From Epiperipatus broadwayi (lineage: Eukaryota; Onychophora; Udeonychophora; Euonychophora; Peripatidae), in the NCBI GenBank assembly GCA_028023455.1, contig JAQFVV010013070.1:145001-209000 (forward strand): a DNA stretch of 64,000 bases, read 5' to 3'. The translations under genes were made by a program, and so were the position numbers. Positions 35,175 through 45,310 of this stretch are shown one piece after another (positions within the stretch are counted from its first letter, which is position 1; each line of letters begins with the position of its first letter). The notes beneath the pieces are model-generated. The model made no database searches and was not told the DNA's origin. It worked only from the letters and a program-made list of their open reading frames with translations.

Positions 35175-36593
35175 TTTATGAACATTTCTAAACAAAAGAA
35201 CTCTAAATACTAAACTTTTCAATATTTATAAATATAAGAATTTCCTATCTGACTAAAGTAGTTAAAATGTTATTTGATGTATTTCTTTTGTAAAATCATT
35301 TCCATTTATATATAGTTTTTTGTTCTTTAAGTTTTATTATGATTTCTGTTTTCTGATAAATTAAAATATATCAATGATAAACTGGGTGTGAATGGTCTGT
35401 ATAGATTTGTAAAGTTATATTAGGGGAGGGTAATCTCAGGTTATTAGTGTCATTGTTGAATTGGGTCAATGTATTGCATATATTGATGTAGTTAGTAGAT
35501 GTAATGCAAGATTTGCTACGGGCAGAATCGCTTGTATATGCTGCACACTTCCTCTTGCCTAGGAAATGTGATCGTAAGTTGGCAAACTGACCGCAGTCCA
35601 TGTCTATGGAGTTTTTTTATTGTTCTTCTCATTAGATAGATGTAATATTCCTATCTGATGAGAGTCAATGTCTTATCTTAACCTATTTTGTGTTGCCGTA
35701 TTCATATTACATTGAATACATCGATATATCAGATGGATTGACGCCAGTTTGACTGTGAACTTTTAGCCTAAGGTTAAATGGGGATAGAATGTTTTATCTT
35801 CAAATGCAAATCTATGTAGTCTATTCATACTCAACACTAAATAAAAATGCATTAAATTAATGTTGTTTATATATGCTTGCATGGATTTGTTATTGGTTAA
35901 TTATGTTTTGGGTTTTCATATTGGATCAAAATATATAGACATTCGATAAATAATGATGCCTTACGGTGAGTATCTAAGTTGTATTTATTCGGATGTCTTT
36001 TAAGTTATTGGTGTCACAGCGGTATCTTACGATGAATACCAGTGGGTTTCTTGTATTCCCTATGCAATTGGCGGTATCAATGATTTTGTATTTTGTCATT
36101 TATGTTTATTTTAAAATGTTTTTAACCGTGTAATTTATGTAACCGATCTATACTCAACATTATAAAACAAACTTTCATAAATCCATCTGTGTGAACTTAA
36201 TTAAAATGTAAACTTATAATATTATAAAAATTAAAATGTAAATTTAAATTCAAAAATCAAATTAAAATCTAAAATAAACATACTAAAATAATAATGTTAA
36301 ATTTTATATATATGTGCGTAAATAAATGTTTGTATGTTAATTACTGGCAGTGGCTTATTTTATTATTTTTTTTAAATTATTCTTAGATAAGAATTTATTA
36401 TGAAATATAAATCTCTGCTGTTCCACTGAGCTAGTGACAATGGGCTAATGATCGGATATCAAAATATAGAAAATAAAATAATTTTTTTTTGAGTTACGTA
36501 TCTGCCTACTTTATAAATTTTTCTAGGTTCAAATGCCTAGATGGTGTCCTGTAGTGCAGATGATGTTAAGCTCAAATTCTCCAGATCATTACA

Positions 36594-37309
36594 ACTGGCC
36601 ACCCAACTTGGGCTGATCTATTAATAAAAACCATGTATACCCTGAGTAAATTTCTTTTTTCAAAGTGAGATATTTTTATCTGTTTACATAAAGTCGTATA
36701 CTTTAAATCTTATAAAAGCACTGCCAGAAAGAAATAGCACATATATTAAACACGGGAAAGTATTAATAATATTAAATTGTATTTAATTAAAAAGAAAGTC
36801 AAAAGGTTGCAATTAATATGTTTTTTTTGTTTGTTAATATATATTATGTTTTAACGTGTATAGGTGTGAACAGCCACGTAAGTTTATGATCGAAATTTGG
36901 TGCCTTATGATGAGTACCTTTGGGAATTACTTCAGTGTAACTCTATGTATGCATTTCAATCAGTCATAAATAAGTTGGTGATATTTATAATTGTGCTGAA
37001 AATATACACATTTAAACCCATTATTTCTTAAAACATATTTATCTCGATGCAACCTTCTTTAAATAAATAATTTATAAAATTTGCTTGTCATGCCGTGTGT
37101 AAAAATAAAATGGATAAAAAATTAGAACTCTCGTGGGGAGGAAGTGAACGTAAATGTCCTTAGGAAAATGATAGTCAACATTTTTTTTTTGTATATAGTC
37201 TTTATACTAACCAAATGTTTTGTAAATTTTGTTAATCATGTACTGTAATTACTAACTTTAAGTAAAATATTTTTTTTGTTTATTTTTTTTTTAAGCAAGT
37301 TTACTGATA
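36594..37309 (+). other. E2 interior, non-coding
   Basis: 716 bp containing the primer site and no ORF. No clear polypurine tract sits next to the 3' LTR. A purine-rich GGGGAGGAAGTGAA lies about 165 bp upstream of it. Confidence 0.7.
36596..36613 (+). other. E2 primer binding site, tRNA-Lys type
   Basis: TGGCCACCCAACTTGGGC begins two bases after the LTR end. It matches the known TGGCGCCCAACGTGGGGC with a few changes. Confidence 0.65.
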
Positions 37310-37805
37310 TGTAACAGGCACATACGTACGTTACATTGTTTTATTATTAAATGTGAAAAGAATAAAAGTTCACAAATAAAAACTTCTTTTTTTAAGAATT
37401 AAAAATTGAAAATTAAAAAATCATCTTAAACTTGTATATATATAAAATGCACAGATAAAAAAAAAATTATTAAAATAAAACTTTATTAAAAATAAAAAAA
37501 ACTAAATCTTTCAACAAAAAGATTTGGAGATAAAAATATATCTTTAAGTTTGGAAAACACATTAATGTTATTGAAAAATGGAAATGATTATTTTAATTAG
37601 TCAACGTGAACTAGCCTTTGGGCATTTAAATGTATAAGCAATGGTCAGATAGGAAAACAATAGAAACTAATTGCAAATGAGAGAAATCCATCGGGAAATC
37701 GGACCTCAATGAAAGGATCATCATCAACGATGATGTAATGTCCATTGGATCCTTAAAATTAATATAAAAGGAAAACTTTGGAAATTATTAGTTACTTATT
37801 ACGAT

Positions 37806-38066
37806 GTGACTATAGGTGTTAGTGTGGAGTTGAAGGAGAAGGGATTGAAAAACACACTTTCAATTCCTTCAGTTGTTCAAAAAAATAAAACATCATTTTC
37901 CAATATTGCGGGCCACAGGACATCAAGGCCTGGAAGAATACCATCAACCATAAAGGACCAGCAATTAACTGCACACCGATCTCCTTATGACTTCGTGGGA
38001 TTAATACCTTCCACTACAAAAAATCAGAGAAAACGGACATTTTTCAAAACAGTAAGAAATATATAA
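37806..38066 (+). CDS. Open frame in the E2 3' LTR, copy of the 34923 frame
   Basis: 86 codons, GTG start, same frame as its partner in the C-terminal two thirds (from the TSFSNIAGHRTSRPGRIPST region). The first third differs by a 10-base indel, later compensated. The same splice-donor-like GTAAGA is present. It is kept open in both LTRs but without signs of selection on the protein. Confidence 0.22.
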   Translation: MTIGVSVELKEKGLKNTLSIPSVVQKNKTSFSNIAGHRTSRPGRIPSTIKDQQLTAHRSPYDFVGLIPSTTKNQRKRTFFKTVRNI

Positions 38067-39193
38067 TTTATGAACATTTCTAAACAACAGAACTGTAAAT
38101 ACTAAACTTTTCAATATATATAAATATAAGAATTTCCTATCTGACTAAAGTAGTTAAAATGTTATTTGATGTATTTCTTTTGTAAAATCATTTCCATTTA
38201 TTTTTTTTTTTGTTCTTTAAGTTTTATTATAATTTCTGTTTTCCGATAAATTAAAATATATCAATAATAAATTTAAATTGGGTGTGAATGGTCTGTATAG
38301 ATTTGTAAAGTTATATTAGGGGAGGGTAATCTCAGGTTATTCGTGCCATTGTTGAATTGGGTCAATGGATTGGATATATTTATGTAGTTAGTAGATGTAA
38401 TGCAAGATTCGCTATGGGCAGAATCACTTGTATATGCTGCACACCTCCTCTTGCCTAGGGAATGCGATTGTAAGTCGGCAAACTGACCGCAGTCCATTTC
38501 TATGGAGTTTTTTTATTGTTCTTCTCATTAGATAGATGTAATGTTCCTATCTGATGAGAGTCAATGTCTTATCTTAACCTATTTTGTGTTGCCATATTCA
38601 TATTACATTGAATACATTGATACATGAGATGTATTGACACCAGTTTGACTGCGAACTTTTAGCCTAAGGTTAAATGGGGATAGAATGTTTTATCTTCAAA
38701 TGCAAATCTATGTAGTCTATTCATACTCAACACTAAATAAAAATGCATTAAATTTAAGTTGTTTATAGACGCTTGCATGGATTTGTTATCGGTTAATTAT
38801 GTTTTGGGTTTTCATATTGGATCAAAATATATAGACATTCGATAAATAATGATACCTTACGGTGAGTATCTAAGATGTATTTATTCAGATGTCTTTTAAG
38901 TTATTGGTGTCACTGTGGTACTTACGATGAATACCAATGGGTTTCTTGTATTCCTTATGCAATTGATGATATCAATGATTTTGTATTTTGTCATTTATGT
39001 TTATTTTGAAATGTTTTGAACCGTGTAAATTATGTAACTGATCTATACTCAACATTATAAAACAAACTTTCATAAATCCATCTGTGCGAACTTAATTAAA
39101 ATGTAAACTTATAATATTATAATAATTAAAATGTAAATTTAAATTCAAAAATCAAATTAAAATCTAAAATAAACATACTAAAATAATAATGTT

Positions 39194-39198
<5 letters not shown>

Positions 39199-39283
<85 letters not shown>
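39199..39283. repeat. (TA)n expansion in the E2 3' LTR
   Basis: The 5' LTR has only TATATATATG at the equivalent place, so this tract grew after insertion. Confidence 0.95.
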
Positions 39284-39285
<2 letters not shown>

Positions 39286-39609
39286 CTTAAATAAATGTTT
39301 GTATGTTAATTACTGGCAGTGGCTTATTTTATTCTTTTTTAAAATTATTCTTAGATAAGAATTTATTATGAAATGTAAATCTCTGCCATTCCACTGAGTT
39401 AGTGACAGTGGTCTAATGACCAGATATCAAAATATATAAAATAATTTTTTTGATTTACATATCTGCCTACTTTATAAATTTTTCTAGGTTCAAATGTCTA
39501 GATGGTGCCCTGTAGTGCAGATGACGTTAATCTCAAATTCTCTGGATTGTTGCAATATATATATATATATATATATATAAACATTACAAGCATAAAAAAA
39601 TCAAAAATG

Positions 39610-39855
39610 AATTAAAGACTCTTTATTATTGAAAATATATTATTCTGAAGCAATTAACTTATTTAAAAGTTGTTTTAATATCAAGGGTGGATGGGAAGTA
39701 AATGGATTTGTGGGTAATGTTTAATATTATATATATTGTGTAGTTTCTGTAGTTCTTTACACTTGAGAAGTCTGCTTGTAGCCGTGAAACCTTTGGTTGT
39801 GGTTTAATACTATATATTTTTTTGCTCGTCTGGTTGTATTTTAGATTTGGGGTAA

Positions 39856-39862
<7 letters not shown>
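39610..39862 (+). mobile_element. PLE family A 3' end fragment
   Basis: The plus strand reads SEAINLFKSCFNIKGGW and then a stop, matching SEAINLMKTSFDIKGRW at the end of the endonuclease in the 61.4-62.7 kb copy. The 3' untranslated motif ACTTGAGAAG...AAACCTTTGGTTGTG follows. (TA)n tracts at 39555-39579 and 39863-39892 bound it. Confidence 0.7.
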
Positions 39863-39892
<30 letters not shown>

Positions 39893-39900
<8 letters not shown>

Positions 39901-41300
39901 CACTATATTATTGTGTGCTATATAGCCGAAGCATTGTAATATATATATATAAATATTATTTTGTAAATACCTTTTTCTGGAGGTAAATAATAGTTTTAAA
40001 ATATGTACAAGTGAAAAGCCTTTCATATTTTGGTAAAAAAATATACAGAATGAATTCAGCCTAAAATTTAAATGCTGTTTGAAATGGATTTTTTTCAGTA
40101 GTTTTTTTTTTTTGTAACATGTTTCAAGTAAGATAAAATTTCATCGAGGAATCTATAGCCTTTGAAAAGTTTTATTTTTTGAAGATACAGAAGAAAATAT
40201 TGTCCTAAGTTTAAATCTACTGAAATTCTTATATGTAATGTTAAGGGAGGTACAATTATTTATTTCGTTTAAAAATATTATTTTCTTTGAAATATCCATT
40301 TACATCTAGAATTATTACTAATGCATATGGCTTAAAAATTGACTTTAGAATTTGTGATGTAGATTTTACTTTTGTATAGACTATGGCAATTCTGAACAGA
40401 TACACACTTTAGATACCAACTGAGATTTAGATAATTATTTTTCTATGTGAATTTTTTTTTAATGTTAGTCATTATTATAAAATTGAAGCAAACAATCTAG
40501 TAAAACTTTAATTAATCCAAGTTAGTTGGTAGAATTAATATTATTTATTTATAGAATGTTATTTTAGATTGCTTAACTATTAACAAAATAACATAAACAA
40601 ATGTACAGAGATATCAACTAAGAAACATATCATTAGTCACATATTCAGTCTTTCAATTTTACCATATGATTATAGATTCATTGTCATTGTCTATGAGATT
40701 TATGCTACATGTGTTCAACATTTATATAGGTTAACAATTGTTGAATGTTTTTCTGTAATCTATCCAGTTTCTAGGTATAAATCAGATTTTTTCTTGATGA
40801 TCTTTTATTTAATTACAGCAATTTTGTTAACACATAATTTCTAACATTTTTTTTTTTTTTTGTCTTATTTAAAAGAAAAGGGAAGTTTTAAATGAAGATA
40901 ATTTAAAAAATAAAACATTGATTCTATTTTTAGAAAGTAAATAACTGATAAGGTTTTATTAAAGCTAAATAGTAGCAAAAATTCTAAAAACATATAAATA
41001 ATAATCTGGTTATTATAAGTATTTTTTAAATATTTTGAATATTTTATGTAGTATATAATAGCTGACACTTTTTACAATATAACTTATTTCTGGTGTTAAT
41101 AATGTTATTGATTTTTATCAGTAGTATGCATTAATAAGACAAAAAAATGTGTATAAGTCTACACACTTATATATTATTTTTGTATAATATGCAGCTTTTA
41201 AATATTTAAACTACATTAATTGCTATTTTTTTTTTATAAGCATTTTTTGAACACCTTACATTAGCTTTATAACAATTCAAACAATTTCTTCAATTTGTTT
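39893..41300. other. No gene seen
   Basis: AT-rich, with no recognised ORF, repeat or RNA gene. Confidence 0.55.
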
Positions 41301-41314
41301 TATTAAAAATACTT

Positions 41315-41421
41315 TTTTTCATATATCATAGCATCGGCCGGGACACGAATCCACAACCGTGTGCAACCAACTACTTGTTTGCAAAGCGGCTATGGTGGCC
41401 TCTCGGCTAACAACGCTTGAC
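41315..41421 (-). mobile_element. tRNA-derived SINE or retroposed tRNA with 14-bp target duplication
   Basis: TATTAAAAATACTT occurs at 41301-41314 and 41422-41435, flanking a GC-richer insert. On minus it begins GTCAAGCGTTGTTAGCCGAG, with TAGCCGAGAGG as a box A like those of Ser/Leu tRNAs. It carries GGATTCGTGTCC where box B should be and ends CCGATGC, which can pair (with two wobbles) with the 5' GCGTTG. A short tail and A-run precede the target duplication. It is probably Pol III-transcribed in origin and moved by a LINE. Whether it is a SINE family or a single tRNA pseudogene cannot be told from one copy. Confidence 0.75.
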
Positions 41422-41542
41422 TATTAAAAATACTTATCACATTCTATGTATAGAGAAGTTATCTTGCTAATTTAATAATAATATGTCAATTTCCTTCTGC
41501 AGTACAGACTTTTTCATACCTGCTCTCCACTATATAATATAT

Positions 41543-41800
41543 AGGGGTTTGAACAAAGTCTTTCACACGATCCTCAACTATCCATGCTATCTAATACTGC
41601 TGACACACTTGATCACAGACATGTCGAAAAAATAAATAATCAATAATATACATATCTGGACCAGCTCATGAGTGCTGGTTTAGCACAAAATATGTTTATT
41701 TGTGATTGTTTATCTTTTTGACATGGGTGTGATCAAGTGCGTCAGCAGTATGTGATATTATGGAAAGTTGAGGGTTGTGTGAAAATCTGAGTTCAAACCT
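41543..41800. mobile_element. Hairpin element of ~115-bp arms
   Basis: Arms about 41543-41660 and 41690-41800 are imperfect reverse complements, sharing GGTTTGAAC, TTTTCACAC, CCCTCAACT and TACTGCTGAC...CACTTGATCAC (or near forms). The centre is CCAGCTCATGAGTGCTGG. The outer arm ends read GTTCAAACC, which fits the Pol III box B consensus, so an inverted SINE dimer is an alternative to a MITE. Confidence 0.75.
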
Positions 41801-43408
41801 GATAATTTAATAATGTAAAGTCACATACGATCAGTTTATTTTTCCATTAATATAACTTGTTCTAATCTCACAATAATGAAATTCTTAAGAAAGATGACAT
41901 AAATTGATAAAAAAATATTTAATTCGTTACTAACAGTAATTGTGCTTTGAATCTAGGTAATTCAAAGTGAAGTTTTGTTTTAATGACGTGTATTTTTTTA
42001 AAAAAAATCAAAATCCTTGTATTATAAAATTTCTTCATAAAGTGTTATAATGTGATTTTGGAACTTTACAAAATATAGTGATCAACATTGAATAAAAATT
42101 GTGTTTTTTCATTCAATTAAATATCATTAGAATTTTATATATTTACAATGTGTAGCCAAATGATCTGAATATAAATTTTGGAATTTAGAGCATATATTGA
42201 TAATATAAGATTATTATATAAATTCTGAAAGATCACAACTCTGCTCCATTCTGATGCTGGAAGTTCTTAACATTAGCTCAGATAACAAACTATTTGATTA
42301 TTTTTATTATTATAAAAATGGGGAAAGAATGTTGAAAGTAATACTTGAATCATATTCTCCCCTTGGTTCTATAAATCCAAGACAAAAAATATCATCTGTA
42401 ATAATAATTATATTGTGCTAATTCTGTAAAACATTGTGTGAATGAAAATTCACATTCTTTATCTTTAACAATCAGCACCATTACTGACATTGTGTGTGCT
42501 TGGAATATTATAGTACTGGTTCAACTTAATAAATTATTGACTATTTTGACTTGCATTTAAATAGTATGCTCTTATTCTATTATATATAAAACAATTTGAT
42601 TTTTTATTTGGTACTGCCTTGGGTGTTTATATTGACAGGCAAATTACACAAGGTCTTAAACTACAGACAAGCTTAGAATATTTTTAAATAGTACATAGAA
42701 ATGAGAAAGCTATCCAAAATTGTTCAGTAATTGGGAACTTAGTTATTTTCAGCTATTAGATAATGGACTAAGATTAACCAATATTGATCAGATGAGTATC
42801 ACTGAACTGAATGTAAAAGCATAAAATACAGTTATTATAAGATACAATCATCAATACTACAAAAAGAGTTGTCATTACTTTTAATATTTTACTTCCTATG
42901 TGCTTTTTAATCAGTTGGTGTAAAAATTGCTATATAGTTTTGCCTATTTTTATGCTTTAACAAATATTTTTTAACAATATTGACAATATCTGTCCAGTTC
43001 TTGATGTTGATTATATAAGTAGCAGAGAGAATAATCAAATATAACAAAGTATTAATTTAATTTAGTCAAAATTTCACATCAGTTTGAAATAATGTTTAGG
43101 ATTTATTTAAGAAGAGGAAAGATTATAAACGTAAAACTTGTTTTCCAAACTGAAATTAATGAAAGAATCTCTAGAAGTTTAAAACAGAAGTTCAAGAATT
43201 GTTAGCTTTTCCAAATGTCAAGTAATTATCTATTTGTTGAAACATATGTATGACATCTTAGAGTTAAATTTTATTTTATTTTACAAAAAAAAAAAATCAA
43301 CAAGAGGAAAAAATTATAATGGCATATGTTTATGTTAAAATATAACCCACTACAAATATAGTCTTAAAAAGTACAGAATATAAATTACATGTAATTAACA
43401 TTAGAAAC
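41801..43408. other. No gene seen
   Basis: AT-rich, with no recognised feature. Confidence 0.55.
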
Positions 43409-44109
43409 ATAAAATAAAATTACCCCAAATCCAAAATTCAACCAGAATAGCCAATAAAAATAATTATAACACAACCAAAGGTTCCACTGCTACAAATAAT
43501 AAATTTTCAACAATAAAGATTCTTTAATTCTTCTTTTGATTTCATTTTTCTCAAAGAAGACAACCTTAGCTTCATCATAATTAATAGTGTGGCCTGTATC
43601 TTGTTCATGGAAATACAAAGCAGAACTAAGATATTTATTTTTAACCCTACTTTTATGACCTTTGTTCTTTCATTTAAACTCAAACTATTATGATCTATGT
43701 AAACCATCTTACAAAAATAAGGGATAAAATACAGCAAACCAGGAATAGTCCTTCTATCAAAAATTTCCTTTGTATTATTTAAAATAATATATATTAAGGC
43801 TACAATTTTAAAACTATGCACCCCGTAGCCTTAATAAAGATTACTTTAAGTAACGAGCATGCACTTTATAAATATGATTATTACAACTTTGATTATTTAA
43901 TAAATTATTCAAAGTAATACGACTTTTCCAAGCAATTTTTTTTTATTTCCAAACAAATTACTATTTTTACATACAGTTTTATAAGAAGACACTTTAAATG
44001 ACAAAGAAATAAAATCATAATTTTCTTTATCCTTTACATGATTACAAATATTACTATTAAATAAAATTGTTTTAACAAATTTATCAGAGTATCCAACACT
44101 CAAATAACT
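43409..44109 (-). mobile_element. PLE family A fragment: pre-endonuclease and GIY-YIG region
   Basis: On minus, 44103-43909 (VGYSDKFVKTILFNSNI, then KNSNLFGNKK) and 43821-43507 (IPGLLYF, then NSLSLNERTKV) line up with ELGYSHDFIKKIVFYNN, KNSNLLGG and IPGIVYKF...SLNERIKVH of the 62-kb copy. The core Cys and YVGQ residues are altered or frame-shifted. The 3' untranslated motif AACCTTTGGTTGTG lies near 43470. The 5' side is truncated at a (TA)n tract. Confidence 0.75.
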
Positions 44110-44149
44110 TTATATATATATATATATATATATCAGTGACTCAAGATGT

Positions 44150-44790
44150 TCTGTGAAAAAAAGATTAAAGGAGCATCAGTCATTATATAATCGGATTAAA
44201 AATAATGTAAATAATCAATTTAATAGAGCATCAGTTTTCTTTGATTATGAAAAAAAAATGTAATTATAGGTTTACATTTAATATTAATGAAATAAAAATA
44301 TTAATGAAAAAAATGAATAATAAAAAGAGAAAAAGGCAATTTTAATAGATAAATATAAAAATAATGTTATTAATAGGCAAGTTGCAAATATGGTCGTACA
44401 CAGCTAATGGAAATTTACATAATATTAAAATTTGAAATTCATTTAAAGCTGACGAGAATTACTACGTAATTGAAAGTGCTACTAAAGAATTTAAAATATA
44501 ATATTTTTTACTGTCAAATTGTTTGTTTATATATAATATTTTTATAACGGCTACTATATATATATAGGTAATTATATAATTGAATATTTCTAAATCAGTA
44601 ATTAAATAATTAAAGTTTTTATCCAATTAAGAATGCTTTTACCCACTTAGGAGAACTTTTGATTATCCTTTCAAAGTGTTATTTAACAGAGATTACTAGT
44701 ATAATTGGAAGTGCTCCTAAGTGTATAAAATTTTTCATTATCTAATTACTGTATTTTTAAATATTCAATTATATATTTATGTATATTGCT
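44150..44790 (+). mobile_element. PLE family C 3' end with adjacent inverted terminal arms
   Basis: 44200-44420 on plus gives NINEIKILMKK and NKKRKRQF, then NRQVAN-like residues, across frameshifts: the tail of the family C endonuclease. Downstream, 44569-44669 and 44696-44782 are reverse complements containing TCAGTAATTAAATAATTAAA and CACTTAGGAG. They are the same repeat family as the arms at 17.3-18.0 kb, but here almost touching. Confidence 0.7.
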
Positions 44791-44877
44791 TTGAAAAAAA
44801 AAATACGGACATCAAATAATATATATATATATTGCCTAATATTATATTAGTATTAATAAATAAAATAGAAATTAATA

Positions 44878-45310
44878 CAACATTACAATACTAGCCCAAA
44901 AGATTACCAAAATTCTTCCACAACCATGGTTTCATCTAATAAATAGACTTTTTCAAATAACATTCAATTAAAGATGCCACCTATAAATACAAAACAAAAT
45001 ATCCTGTCCAATATTCCCTTCAAAATTCAATTTCCTTTAACATCAAATAATGTCTTTACAAAATTGATGGCCTCAGATTCAAAATACTTGCTACCAAAGA
45101 TTCTTTTAGTCTTTTCATTTCACTTATTCTATAAAAGATAACCATAACAGTATCAAATAATATTTTTAACATGCTGAGTTTTTTATTTTTAATTCTACCT
45201 TATGAACATTACTTATTTACTAAAGACTTAAATTATTCTGCCTATATAAATATTATGACAACTGCAAATAATTTTATAAACTATTCCAGGAATAGATTTG
45301 TTTGAAATCA
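44878..45310 (-). mobile_element. PLE family A 3' fragment
   Basis: It matches the minus-strand copy at 60040-60520 from the 3' end (ACAATACTAG, TTACCAAAATTCTT, CACAACCATG, then the endonuclease C-terminus) to about the GIY-YIG core. Many substitutions and stops. Confidence 0.7.

Larger units (their letters stand above)
34428..36593 (+). repeat. E2 5' LTR
   Basis: TGTAATG at the start and CATTACA at the end. It contains a TATA box (34880-34887) and an open frame (34923-35174). It differs from the 3' LTR by many point changes and small indels, so the insertion is not recent. Confidence 0.8.
34428..39554 (+). mobile_element. LTR retrotransposon E2, complete but without coding interior
   Basis: Two direct repeats of about 2.2 kb (34428-36593 and 37310-39554) flank 716 bp. 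The LTRs start TGTAATG or TGTAACA, and the first ends CATTACA, so its termini are perfect 7-bp inverse repeats. A Lys-type primer site follows the first LTR. Both outer flanks are (TA)n, so the element entered a TA microsatellite and the target duplication cannot be measured. There is no gag, protease, reverse transcriptase or integrase, so it must depend on another element. The design matches E1: long LTRs, the same terminal bases and the same primer type. Confidence 0.8.
37310..39554 (+). repeat. E2 3' LTR
   Basis: It starts TGTAACA and ends TTGCA, and aligns along its full length with 34428-36593. A (TA)n tract at 39199-39283 has expanded in this copy only. Confidence 0.8.
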
